Positions 31,256 to 40,557 of a stretch of 64,000 bases of DNA are shown here, in pieces. The first letter of the stretch is position 1. Every line of letters starts with the position of its first letter. The position numbers and the translations under genes are program-made. Origin of the DNA: Cladocopium goreaui (Eukaryota > Sar > Dinophyceae > Suessiales > Symbiodiniaceae); assembly GCA_947184155.2 (NCBI GenBank), contig CAMXCT020001484.1:1-64000 (forward strand), in the 5' to 3' direction. The notes beneath the pieces are model-generated. The model worked only from the letters and a program-made list of their open reading frames with translations. It did no database searches and was not told the DNA's origin.

Positions 31256-34200
31256 GAACCAATCAGTCCTGCAACGAGGAAGAAGGACGGGGTTCTCAAC
31301 CCGTCGGATCCCGATGCGCCCATCACCATCTCGTTCAGGGCGATTCATCGAGAGCTCCACTACTTTGACATGGACACAACCTGGCAATCGAAAGGAACCC
31401 AGGACATGTTCAATGCGGCTCTTGATGAATGGCAGCGCCAAGTGATCCATTTGGGGCATGCATGGAGATGCTACAACCAAAAGGTGGATGATGAAGGTGA
31501 ATGTCTAGAACCCATGACATTAGAAACAACGATCAATGACCTCATCGAGCAGAACACCAAGTTGGGTCGCGAGCGAGCCGCTGCAGTGAACCACTTCACC
31601 TGCATCATGGCTCTGGCTCCTGCGATCTTCAGATGGAAGAAGAAGCTACAGAAGTTCTGGAGCTACTCCGCACAGGCCAGGGATAACCTGTCCAAACTCG
31701 ACGGGTACGTTGCACGAGTTCAACAATCTTTGTTACTCACGCCTGAGATCCTGGAGAATCACGGCTACAACGTCATCAACGTGGAGGAAGGCAACCACGA
31801 GGAGATCAAGAAGCGCAACAAATGCTTCTCTGCTTTGAGGGAGTTCATGACAACCCTCACAGAAACCCAAGCTGGAGGGGGACAGTCGGGCACCCAAGTT
31901 GCTGCAAGTGGATGGAAGAAGGTGTTGAAGTTTGGTGACAATGTTTGGCCACCGGAGCCCCCCGAGTGGATCACGATTTCAGACCCAACAGTGCCAGCAC
32001 CAAGGGTCAACAGGTTTGGTCCTAGACCACCTCCTGGGCCACCACCAGGGTATAAGGCTCCACCACAGCCTTATCCCTCGGCACAACCACCACCGAAGGC
32101 AAGACCGACTTCTCCTACGGCACCACCTCAACAATCAAGGGCAGCGGGGTCACAGTCATCAAGTTCAGCTGTGCCTCCACCACAAGCTGCACCCAAGCCG
32201 GCGGCAAAGGCTATGCCGACGAGACGTGACATGCCTGAGACTGAGTATGTCCCTCCACAGAAGCCATTGAATGTGGCTACCTACTGCAAGGTATGGACGG
32301 ACTACACGGGCACGTCGGTGAGATCTATCCTGAATGTTCATGTGGACTCTCAAAACGAGTTTGCTCCGTCACACGTTCAGGGACCAATGGCAAACAATGC
32401 TCAATCAACGTGGCGTCAATATCTCAGAAGAGTGGCCACGTACACCTGCCTATGTTTTGGACTCGCAAATGCCAGAGAGGTAGCAGAGACATCCTACCCC
32501 TTCAGCGATATGGAGTGGCTGAGGATTTACAACGCAGCCGTGAAGCGTGGGGGGATGGTGCATCAGAACTACTACCTGTCAGTTGGGTCCATGACAGTCA
32601 TGATCAATATGAACGATGATGTGCAGGCCACCGATCGCGACTATGCAAAGTGGAAGCGTGGCCTGATGTCAGGCATCGGTGGGACCATTGTGGAAAGGCC
32701 ATTGGTGCGCAAGGAGAAGGATGAGCTGGCAGGGAAATTCAGATATGGCAAGACCATCTTGATCACTGACCTCGTCTACAAGTGCAACTCAAACGCAAGA
32801 GGAACGACCAACATTCAGTATGGGCTCGATGAGATGGGCTATGCCGCTACGGTCATCGACATCAACAGCTTCAGGAGCGTGACCAGAGCCCAGAAGTTCC
32901 TCGATGCAGTCGAACACTTGAAGAGGAATGTGATGCCAGACATCGCGTCAGAGGAGAATGTGACAATTCATTTTTGGATTTCGTTTGCATTCCTCATCAC
33001 AGACTCTCATCCATACCATGTGTGGGTTGAGGGAAACTTTGCCGAGAGACTGGCTGAATCAATCCGAAGCGTTGACAAGATGGCAACAAGACCGATCTTT
33101 GTGTCACTTTGCAAGGATTCCAGATTTCATGGAATTCGGTCTGGCATCCAGGACGTCGCAATTGATTCGGCAGACATCTTGAGAAGCTACGGCATCATGG
33201 TTACCACAGATGATGGGATGTGGCGACTGATATATGGCCATGCCGGCAACCACTACATGAATAACCACAACATGCCAGACCGATTGGGAGTCTTCGCCAC
33301 TATGGAAAAGTTCTTGTTCAGGCAAAGGGTACTATTGATGTCCTCCCTGAATGTTGAAGCCACAAAAGGATTGAACGACTTGGTGAAAGAATCTTCCATG
33401 AAGGTCGGCATTAACCTGGAGCTGATGGAGAAGGTGCTCAAAGAACCTTCGACGATTCAGATCGGAGCTGGAGGCGGAGTACCAGATACTGCGAGCGCTG
33501 GATCCGATTGCCCAGGCACAGTTGGAGGTGGAAGAAGAGTGAATGTGGGATACGAGAAGGCGCCATGGATTGAGGCAACGGTGAGATCAGTTCTACCAGA
33601 ATCCTCAGCCAACATGTACGACATGTGGTTCTATGTCAACCATGGGCGTGATGAGATGATTCTATGCCAACAACATTACAACGGGCGTGATGATGAAGTG
33701 ATGCCACACGACTTCATGAATCAGAATCTTGGATGTGGAAAAGAATGCATTGCCTGTCGTGCCAGTGAGATGGCCAGAGAGTACAACCTTTGGCCACCAG
33801 AGTACCAACGAAAGACGATCATCAAGACGGCGGCAAGAATCCGAGCATTCTTCAATATCATGACTGATGAGGGCACTGTGATCATGGACCCTCAAAAGGA
33901 TTTCGTTCAGTTCCTCAAGGACATCACCAAAGCAATGGTGGGCAACAAGGGATGCGAACATGGTGAGATCCTCATGAAGGCGTTGTCGCACTTCGGAACT
34001 GTCAGAGTTCCCAGGGATCGCGTGAAGCAGATCTTCGCCGGAAAGCGTGGAAGGCAATACATTGTCATCCGGGAAGAGTTCATGCTGGACGATGGCAGGG
34101 AAACCCATCAACGGTTTGCCTATCGCGTATCCAAAGACTATGGGAATGTGTTCTACAAGGACTACCTCAAGATGGTGCTCGGGAATGACTTCACTGATGT

Positions 34201-35527
34201 CATGGGCTATCTCGACGTTGCAGCTCAGAAGTGCGGCGACGTGGTCGAGATGTGGCTTGGCATGCTTGACCTAGCCAACATGACGAAGTCGCAGATCACG
34301 TTCATGGAGACGAAAGCTGATCCAGGTGAGCTACTTGCAGGCCTGGAGGCGTCGCTCAACATCTTCCATGGGACAACAAGATCAACCACAACCCCCACCA
34401 CCAAGAGAGGTGGATCAAGGATAACAGAACCCATGAACCACGAAGAGGCTGTTGTGAACTCGATCCTACGCGACATCCCAATGTATCACAGCCTGCAAAA
34501 TGCTTGTTTGATTGAGGACAAAGAGATCAGCGTCATCAATGAGAACTACAAGAGATCTATGGCCGATGAAATCAACGATGACGACATGGAACGCGAAGGT
34601 CACGGGACCGGGGAGGGTAGATCTACCACCCAGGAACCAACGACCGGAGACGCGGAAGCAAGTGCTGAAGGAGCAGGTAGATCTACTGCTCCGGACATGC
34701 ACGACGCGACCAGGTCTCCATCAAACCCTGAAGAAGAGTTCCAGATCTCCCAAGATAAGGGAGCAATCATCGAGGCCATCGACGCGCTCTTTGCCATGGC
34801 TGACGACAACAACGTCTGCCTGAAGTGTGGTGAGAGTGGGCATCCCAATTATGAATGCCCGACGAAAGGTGACGATCAAGTCAAGTCAGCATTGATCAAC
34901 CTGAGGAGGAAACTACAGGGTGATGATGTCGAAGACAAGGATATGTCCAAAGAAGGCGATGATGAAGAAGAGGATCGTTTCCGCCAAGAGAACTACAAGG
35001 CCACCAGGGAAGGAGAGTACATGTACCTCCAATCCATCCCATTGTCAGTGATTGGTGATCGAGCATATGGTGAGAAGAGTATCAACGGAGTGAGAGCCGT
35101 TGAGAAGGGCCCTATGACGAAGACTGAGCTGAACAAGATCGTTGATGCGGCCAGCCAGAAGGGCATCACCCTCACCTGCAAGGAAATGAAATCGGCGATG
35201 TTGTACTCGGAAATGTTGAAACTCAAGATTGGAACCGACATTGGGAAACTCAAAGTTCTACCGGTCAACGGCGGCAAGTTCTACTCCAACAGCTATGCTG
35301 GGCATGGAATTGAATACCCATTGCCGACCGAATCCAATGCTAACCGAGTTTACCTGGAAAACTGGGAGAACAACTACAGCTACTATTTCAACAAAGCCTT
35401 GCGACACCACATTGGACGAAGGGACGTGTGGGAGAAGACTTTTGGCGGAAAGAAGACGACGTTCGATGGACTTAAATGTGACGTGCTACAGCGAGCACAG
35501 TCCTACGCGTCTCAAAGGCCATGCTGA
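31256..35527 (+). CDS. ORF B main segment, 1,400-codon unknown protein with zinc knuckle
   Basis: Long open frame; the first Met is at 31370, but the frame is protein-like from about 31256. Layout by codon from 31370: helical region 1-220; Pro/Gln/Ala-rich linker about 215-300; globular region about 305-650, with ILITDLVYKCNS, VTIHFWISF and DILRSYGIMVTTDDG, whose strand-helix pattern recalls SGNH hydrolase-like domains (weak guess); globular Cys-containing part 700-1000 (CGKECIACRASE); acidic linker; then CCHC zinc knuckle C-LK-C-GESG-H-PNYE-C at about 1150, followed by another globular part. The knuckle suggests RNA binding. No RT, integrase, signal peptide or membrane segment is visible. 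Ends at TGA 35525, overlapping the next segment by 7 bp. Confidence 0.75.
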   Translation, partial: EPISPATRKKDGVLNPSDPDAPITISFRAIHRELHYFDMDTTWQSKGTQDMFNAALDEWQRQVIHLGHAWRCYNQKVDDEGECLEPMTLETTINDLIEQNTKLGRERAAAVNHFTCIMALAPAIFRWKKKLQKFWSYSAQARDNLSKLDGYVARVQQSLLLTPEILENHGYNVINVEEGNHEEIKKRNKCFSALREFMTTLTETQAGGGQSGTQVAASGWKKVLKFGDNVWPPEPPEWITISDPTVPAPRVNRFGPRPPPGPPPGYKAPPQPYPSAQPPPKARPTSPTAPPQQSRAAGSQSSSSAVPPPQAAPKPAAKAMPTRRDMPETEYVPPQKPLNVATYCKVWTDYTGTSVRSILNVHVDSQNEFAPSHVQGPMANNAQSTWRQYLRRVATYTCLCFGLANAREVAETSYPFSDMEWLRIYNAAVKRGGMVHQNYYLSVGSMTVMINMNDDVQATDRDYAKWKRGLMSGIGGTIVERPLVRKEKDELAGKFRYGKTILITDLVYKCNSNARGTTNIQYGLDEMGYAATVIDINSFRSVTRAQKFLDAVEHLKRNVMPDIASEENVTIHFWISFAFLITDSHPYHVWVEGNFAERLAESIRSVDKMATRPIFVSLCKDSRFHGIRSGIQDVAIDSADILRSYGIMVTTDDGMWRLIYGHAGNHYMNNHNMPDRLGVFATMEKFLFRQRVLLMSSLNVEATKGLNDLVKESSMKVGINLELMEKVLKEPSTIQIGAGGGVPDTASAGSDCPGTVGGGRRVNVGYEKAPWIEATVRSVLPESSANMYDMWFYVNHGRDEMILCQQHYNGRDDEVMPHDFMNQNLGCGKECIACRASEMAREYNLWPPEYQRKTIIKTAARIRAFFNIMTDEGTVIMDPQKDFVQFLKDITKAMVGNKGCEHGEILMKALSHFGTVRVPRDRVKQIFAGKRGRQYIVIREEFMLDDGRETHQRFAYRVSKDYGNVFYKDYLKMVLGNDFTDVMGYLDVAAQKCGDVVEMWLGMLDLANMTKSQITFMETKADPGELLAGLEASLNIFHGTTRSTTTPTTKRGGSRITEPMNHEEAVVNSILRDIPMYHSLQNACLIEDKEISVINENYKRSMADEINDDDMEREGHGTGEGRSTTQEPTTGDAEASAEGAGRSTAPDMHDATRSPSNPEEEFQISQDKGAIIEAIDALFAMADDNNVCLKCGESGHPNYECPTKGDDQVKSALINLRRKLQGDDVEDKDMSKEGDDEEEDRFRQENYKATREGEYMYLQSIPLSVIGDRAYGEKSINGVRAVEKGPMTKTELNKIVDAASQKGITLTCKEMKSAMLYSEMLKLKIGTDIGKLKVLPVNGGKFYSNSYAGHGIEYPLPTESNANRVYLENWENNYSYYFNKALRHHIGRRDVWEKTFGGKKTTFDGLKCDVLQRAQSYASQRPC

Positions 35528-36356
35528 ATGAAATCGACGTCGAGGACAACATTCCGTTCTATGGCCAGTTCGTCAAAGACATTGAAAAGCTTGAGAAGGC
35601 CAATGGAGTGTTGAATCCCGGTAGCGAGCTGAGGAACAGCATTGTGACGTTCATCTCCGAGAACTACACTCCGAGAGAAGCTGGACATTTAATCTGTCCT
35701 GCCTGTCTTACTGAGACTCCGAACATTCTGTCTATCTGCGTCAGATGCCGTGGTTCATTGGTTAGCTGGGGAGAGAAGTCAGCTAAACAAGATGAGAGCA
35801 CCGCCCCAGGCATGCCAGAACGTGAACGCCAAGAAAGCGGAGATGGCGATGATGACAACGACGATGACGTCGAGATGGAGAATGAGGATCAAGACGAAAT
35901 TGACCGATTGGTCAGGGAGTCCAAGAGAACAACCGGAGATGAATCTGATGATGACGTTGACATGCCGGACGCGAAGCCGAGCAGACCACAGACCAGATCT
36001 GGAAGCGGGCGAGAGCGCACTGCCCCAGACCCTAAGGTGGCATTCGGCAGCAACACCAAGGAACAGCAGGAAGAAGAGGACGAAAGAGTCGCTCAAGAAC
36101 AAGAACATGACGAAGAGCAGAGGGAAGCCAGAATCAAACTGCCATTATGGACATCAAGAACGATTCAGGCATCTATCATCCACTGTATCGACATTGCTCA
36201 GAACGAGGATGCAATCGACAGCACTGCAAGAGCGGTCGACGGGATGATCCTCACATACCTGAAGGATCGATACAAGCTCTACAACGTCTGGACATCGATG
36301 GCAACTGCACAACAGTACTATGACCACGTGAGGAGGATTAAACTTCTTCCGGGTAC
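35521..36356 (+). CDS. ORF B, second segment with Cys4 motif and acidic linker
   Basis: Open in the -1 frame relative to the previous segment; the ATG at 35521 overlaps its stop (ATGCTGA), so translational coupling or a one-base indel are both possible. It contains C-PA-C (near 35698) and C-VR-C (near 35737), a likely four-Cys zinc site, a long Asp/Glu-rich linker, then a helical domain to about 36350. The ORF itself ends at 36393, but the family sequence appears to switch frame at about 36354. Confidence 0.7.
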
Positions 36357-36638
36357 ATCCCCTATGTTGGTGAAGATGCCAACGGTGAGCTGAAGGAGCC
36401 CACGGAGGAACAACTTAAGGAATCGTTCCACGCCAATGCCAAGAACGGTAAAGTTGGTGGAAGGGATCTGGAGGTCTACTTGAAAGGGGTGAAGGGCATC
36501 AAAGTCCTATGCAGAATCATGAAGTACCTCGTCCAGACCGGAGTGACACCACAGCTTGTTTACTCCAAGGTCGCAGATGTCACCGATGATGATGAAGAAC
36601 GTCAACAGGAGATACGACGGGAGGCATCGGACTTCATT
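36354..36638 (+). CDS. ORF B, third segment, interrupted by a MITE
   Basis: From TAC at 36354 the frame reads YIPYVGEDANGELK and stays protein-like to ATT at 36636-36638, where the 767-bp element is inserted. The present stop at 36654-36656 lies inside that element. Conceptual removal of the insertion joins this segment in frame to 37408-37794. Confidence 0.7.
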
Positions 36639-37405
36639 CCCAATAGATTGTTTTAGGTTATTTTCTAACTATTCTCTTCATTTTGATGAATTAACCTATT
36701 TCTTAGAAATAGGTTATTGCGTTTTGCCGAAATCTCTTTGGCGATTCTGTCGATTATCTTGTTTTTTTCGGCACATTTTCAGCATCCATGAAAACACAAA
36801 ATCTCTAGTTTTTTGGCCCTATGTTTTAAACTAATAGTTAATTTTTTTAAACTATTTCGGCAAATATAATGTCCGGACGTCAGCGAAACACCGTAGAAAC
36901 TACGACGTGGTTTCTATCAAACTACGACCCTGAATTTACAAAACTAATGCCAAAGTACGACCCTAATTTTTGAAGAATTTTTGAAAAGTACGACCAAAGT
37001 ACGGCACCTCTTTTGGATGGAAATGATGGCAAGATAAAACCAACGTGTTCGAAGTTTGGTAGTAGTTTGGTAGTAGTTTGGTAGTAGTTTGGTAGTAGTT
37101 TGGTAGTAGTTTGCTACCGCAAAACGAAAAAAAGATTAAACAAATAGTTTATTTCCTAAGGAAATAGTCTAAAAGAATAAACTATTTTTCGTCTATTTTT
37201 GGGTACATGTTGAAGAGATAAAATTAACTATTTCGGCAAATCAAAAAAGACAAAAATTAACTATTTCGGCAAATTGATTAAACTATTTTCTCTTATTCAA
37301 ACAATATATTTTGAGAGGAAGTAAAATAGACTATTTCCTTAGGAAATAGGTTCAAACCCACGAAATAGGTTATAGACCATTTTTGGTCGAAGACAATCTA
37401 TTGGG
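36639..37405. mobile_element. 767-bp MITE with CCCAATAGATTGT ends
   Basis: Inverted ends CCCAATAGATTGT (36639-36651 and 37393-37405) with a 2-bp duplication TT (36637-36638, 37406-37407). Excision restores the ORF B frame. The interior is AT-rich with no ORF. It contains TAACTATTTCGGCAAAT words near 36849, 37228 and 37259, ATTTCCTAAGGAAATAG palindromes, and about five tandem GGTAGTAGTTT units (37058-37111). Related words occur at 50810-50985 and 52570-52680. Confidence 0.8.
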
Positions 37406-37407
37406 TT

Positions 37408-37794
37408 CGAAAGATTATCTCAGGTACCTTCGCTGTCCGATCCTACGATTATTTTAGGGTCAATCCACCACAACGAGATGATCACATTCACATCGACCCG
37501 GTGGAATTGGCATGCGCAGTGACAGAAAGATCGAGAACATTCACTGTCCTCCTGACGCTCAACAAGGTTGGCCTAGCTCTACCACAACAACTCCAGAAGG
37601 TGTGGGAGGGAAAGCTCAAGGCAGTCACCCAGAGCGCCGCGCAAATGGAAGTGAGTTTCAGATCACTCGACCCCTCCGAGCGTGAAAATGCACGAGAGTA
37701 TGTTCGAGCAGTCGCTGATGCACAAACCACGGAAGAAGGAGCTACGTCTAGCACGAAGGACTCCAACAAGAAGAAGAAACGACGCAAAGAGTGA
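37408..37794 (+). CDS. ORF B C-terminus
   Basis: In frame with 36354-36638 after removing the MITE and one TT. It reads through YFRVNPPQRDDHIHIDPVE, a helical stretch (TVLLTLNKVGLALPQQLQK) and ends in a Lys/Arg-rich tail KKKKRRKE at TGA 37792-37794. Reconstructed ORF B would be about 2,080 codons, which is exceptional for an accessory retrotransposon gene. Confidence 0.7.
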   Translation, partial: RKIISGTFAVRSYDYFRVNPPQRDDHIHIDPVELACAVTERSRTFTVLLTLNKVGLALPQQLQKVWEGKLKAVTQSAAQMEVSFRSLDPSERENAREYVRAVADAQTTEEGATSSTKDSNKKKKRRKE

Positions 37795-38164
37795 AGAGTG
37801 CATGGTCTTTGTCATGGAAGAGCACGCATGAGAGGACTCTGAGCGCCGGGCTAATTAAAATAGAGCCTACGCACCAGGGGTACGAAGTCTTCCCGATGCG
37901 ATGGCACAAATTTTCAATGGTATAAACTAGGGTAGGATGCCCTAGCCTAGTAGTACGGCATAATTCATAAGGTGCGTGGAAAGCCGGAGGTTGAGCGACC
38001 CCGGCGAGCACACAATCCACCAATCACAGAGCCGTGCAATACATAGCGTTGAGAGCACAATTTACGAGTGAGTGAGTACAGATTTTAAACCTGACGTCTG
38101 CTCCTGTGCCCGACACCTGGTCGTAGGTTGAGCGACCGCGATCAGGAATGTCGGGCATGGGGGG
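37795..38164 (+). promoter_or_regulatory. 3' untranslated region with hairpins and polypurine tract
   Basis: It holds GCCGGAGGTTGAGCGACCCC (37983-38002), which pairs GCCGG with CCGGC. A strong hairpin follows at 38107-38157, with outer arms TGCCCGACA and TGTCGGGCA, inner arms CCTGGTCG and CGATCAGG, and a loop with TAGGTTGAGCGACC. GGCATGGGGGG (38154-38164) abuts the 3' LTR and is the expected start site of plus-strand DNA synthesis. Confidence 0.65.
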
Positions 38165-38411
38165 TGTGAATCAGATGTAGGCGACAGGCATACAGGTTCA
38201 ACACTCACGCACAATGCATTAATTCATGCCAGCGATCATAAACTGCTACGCTGGCTCAAGCCGGCCCTGAAGCTGGCTTAAGGGACGACCGCTCCATCGC
38301 TGCATGGAAAAGAAGCGTTGCTTGCCGCGGCTTCATTAAGGACTTTGGGAACGCATAGAGCCCCGACAAGACCAATTACAAGTTGACGGGTGGTACGGTA
38401 AACCATTCACA
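38165..38411 (+). repeat. 3' LTR of giant element (247 bp)
   Basis: TGTGAATCAG ... CCATTCACA, near-identical to 4147-4395. Followed directly by the target duplication AATAC (38412-38416) and then a GATA/GATC microsatellite. Confidence 0.93.
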
Positions 38412-38416
38412 AATAC
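38412..38416 (+). repeat. Target-site duplication AATAC, right copy
   Basis: Matches 4142-4146, confirming that the LTR pair belongs to one insertion. Confidence 0.9.
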
Positions 38417-40151
38417 ATATAGATAGATAGATAGATCGATCGATCGATCGATCGATATAGTGTATTTTTTCAGGGGGTCAAATCTGCCTGTGTTCGTGGT
38501 GTTTTTGTTTTTGTGTTTAATGCGGACAGAGGCATAAGGGCGTTCCTGTAAGGGTCCCTCGAATTCCTTACAGGTTTCTGCATGTTGAGGGATTTAAGGT
38601 GATCAGACAGTGATTAGCTCCTACAAATGTGATGTGTCACATAGGGACTATATGGAAATTCATGGAAATACATCGAAATATGTGGAAATACATGGAAGAT
38701 TCATGGAAAATTCATGGACATATGAGGAAAATTATGGAAACAGAGGAAACTATGGGTATTGCTCAAACATTGCGTACCATTAGGCCCGCAGAGTTTTGCA
38801 CATCTATTTTCCATTATTTTCCTAGTCCACATCATCCAAGGTTGAGGCATGTTGAGTCTCTCAGGCGCCGACCGAGGTGTCAGGGATCTGGTAACCCTGT
38901 GCTTCGAGATGGTTGGAAGGCCTGTCGTATGGAGAGGTGAGGGATTGCAAAAGGAGGGAGCCTTGGCAGCATGGATGTTGACCAACGTTTTTCTGTCTGG
39001 AGAGCATACGTATCCTCAAAACATTGGATTTCATTAGTAAATACGGGTTTCGACTAGCAAAAGTTGGATGTTGACCAGCAAAACCGGAGTTGAACCCACA
39101 AATGGGGGATTTGAAGCACCTAAAAAAACAGATTTGAGTGTGAAAACGCACTGGTGAATGGTTGGATTTTTCATGTGTTTGTTTTCATGTGTTTAACCAT
39201 TTTAATGGTGGATTATGTCATGTTATGTCCCACTGAAAATTAACCGCTTTCTTGGGGCAATAGCGGGAGAAGCAAGCAAAAAGGCTGGTGTGCAGAAGTT
39301 AGCGGAATGTTGGGGATTGCCAACAGAGTATGGATAGAATCCCAAATAAAGTTGACGGTGTATTCTATGCCAGGATGGGGAAAGAACTAGTTTGGGAATC
39401 CCTCCATTGTCCCTCCATGCTCCAGACGTACCCATGAAACAAAGGATTTCAAACGAGACAAGAAAGAGCAACTTCTGGAGCTTCTTGTGAACTTTAATGT
39501 TTTTCCTAAACAAATTCGAACACCACTCACATAACATGCTAATTAATTCCCCTCATTCTTTGGAGTTTCCACAACTCAAATAGGTCAGCAGATGGTGGAT
39601 ATGCACGATTCTGCAGATCTCCATCCACTTCCAAAGTTTTGTCAACGGGGTCCCAAACCGCATATAAGTTGGACGCTATTTTTGTTGAAATATCCACCGC
39701 CCAGTCGTTGGTGGCCTTCCCCTTTTTACATGGAAAGGGATCATTTATCCCTTTCGTTTCACCCTGATAGCTTGCTGCCTTGCTGTTCACATGTTCACCC
39801 CGATACCTGCTCAAAGTTTTGCCAGAATGGTCGTGATGTTGGACTGTTTATAGAGAAAAAGTACTTAACCATTTCGTGCTGTTGAATTTCGCTCATTGCT
39901 TCCCCCTTTTTGTCCACTGATGAATTTCCCAACACCCAAGGTGTGGATGAGAAGACAGGTGATGTGCTGGTGCAGGTGAGTGAGAAGTATTTCCGCCCAA
40001 CCGAGGCCTGCTGCTTGGTGCCTCTATGTGCCTCTGTATTTTGTGTATATTGATGTAGAGCGTATGATACGTGTGTACTATATTTAGATAGATGGATAGA
40101 TAGATGGATGGATTGATAGATAGATAGTTATGTGCATATATATATATATAT
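38417..40151. other. Intergenic region between the two LTR elements
   Basis: About 1.7 kb without a convincing ORF. It begins with a GATA/GATC microsatellite (38420-38458), has a GGAAAT(A/T)CATGGAAA-type short repeat near 38650-38720, and ends in a GATA/TA microsatellite (about 40085-40150) that abuts the second element. Confidence 0.6.
38420..38458 (+). repeat. (GATA)n/(GATC)n microsatellite
   Basis: Several AGAT units changing into five CGAT units, immediately 3' of the giant element's target duplication. Confidence 0.85.
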
Positions 40152-40157
40152 ATTGTA

Positions 40158-40468
40158 TGTGAAAGCAGCTCGTTTCCATCTATGTCCATACATGACACTT
40201 CCTCCTTTTCCAGCAGGGTTCCAGAGAAGCCACGCTGCAGGGTGTTGCAGGCCGTGGGCTCAAATAGCCCCTTTTGCAAGGACGTGAGGTGGGTGGGAAA
40301 TACGCCTTGGAGCCATAAGTTTCTGGCCTGGCTGCGTTCAGCCTTAGCTTAGCAAGAGGACTTGCTACTTGGTGCATCGAGATCCAAAAGGCTGCGCGTC
40401 CGCAGCATTCAGTTGGTGGAGGGGCATTCACCTGTGACTGTGGCAGTCAGAACCGCTAACCAATCACA
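40158..40468 (+). repeat. 5' LTR of young copia element
   Basis: 311 bp, TGTGAAAGCAG ... CCAATCACA, flanked on the left by ATTGTA and a TA microsatellite. Confidence 0.95.
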
Positions 40469-40469
40469 T

Positions 40470-40487
40470 TGGTAGCGGAGCCCCAGC
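40470..40487 (+). promoter_or_regulatory. Primer-binding site, tRNA 3'-end type
   Basis: TGGTAGCGGAGCCCCAGC starts two bases after the LTR. Its complement ends ...CUCCGCUACCA, a tRNA acceptor end with U72 opposite A1, as in eukaryotic initiator tRNA-Met. Unlike the giant element, this one uses the conventional full-tRNA 3' end. The downstream CCCCAGC...GCTGGGG can form a hairpin. Confidence 0.7.
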
Positions 40488-40557
40488 AAATAGCTGGGGC
40501 ATCCGGGTACCTTTGGCAAACCTGGCTTTGCTGTGAACCTTTCAGCAGGGAGGTGCA

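Larger units (their letters stand above)
4147..38411 (+). mobile_element. Giant Ty1/copia-type LTR retrotransposon with nested insertions
   Basis: A complete element bounded by two direct LTRs (4147-4395 and 38165-38411), each starting TGTG and ending CACA. The flanks carry a 5-bp target duplication AATAC (4142-4146 and 38412-38416). It has a primer-binding site directly after the 5' LTR and a purine tract (GGCATGGGGGG) before the 3' LTR. Domain order Gag, protease, integrase, RT, RNase H, with integrase ahead of RT, is diagnostic of Ty1/copia. Three later transposons are nested inside (7325-12742, 19922-29774, 36639-37405); without them the element is about 18.2 kb, still very long for copia. 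The LTRs differ by about four substitutions and one 2-nt indel, so insertion is fairly recent. Frame breaks in both ORFs suggest this copy is inactive. Confidence 0.92.

Noticed and set aside
39539-40279. Short minus-strand ORFs between the two LTR elements
   Set aside because: Under 130 codons, run through microsatellite or LTR sequence, and no domain.
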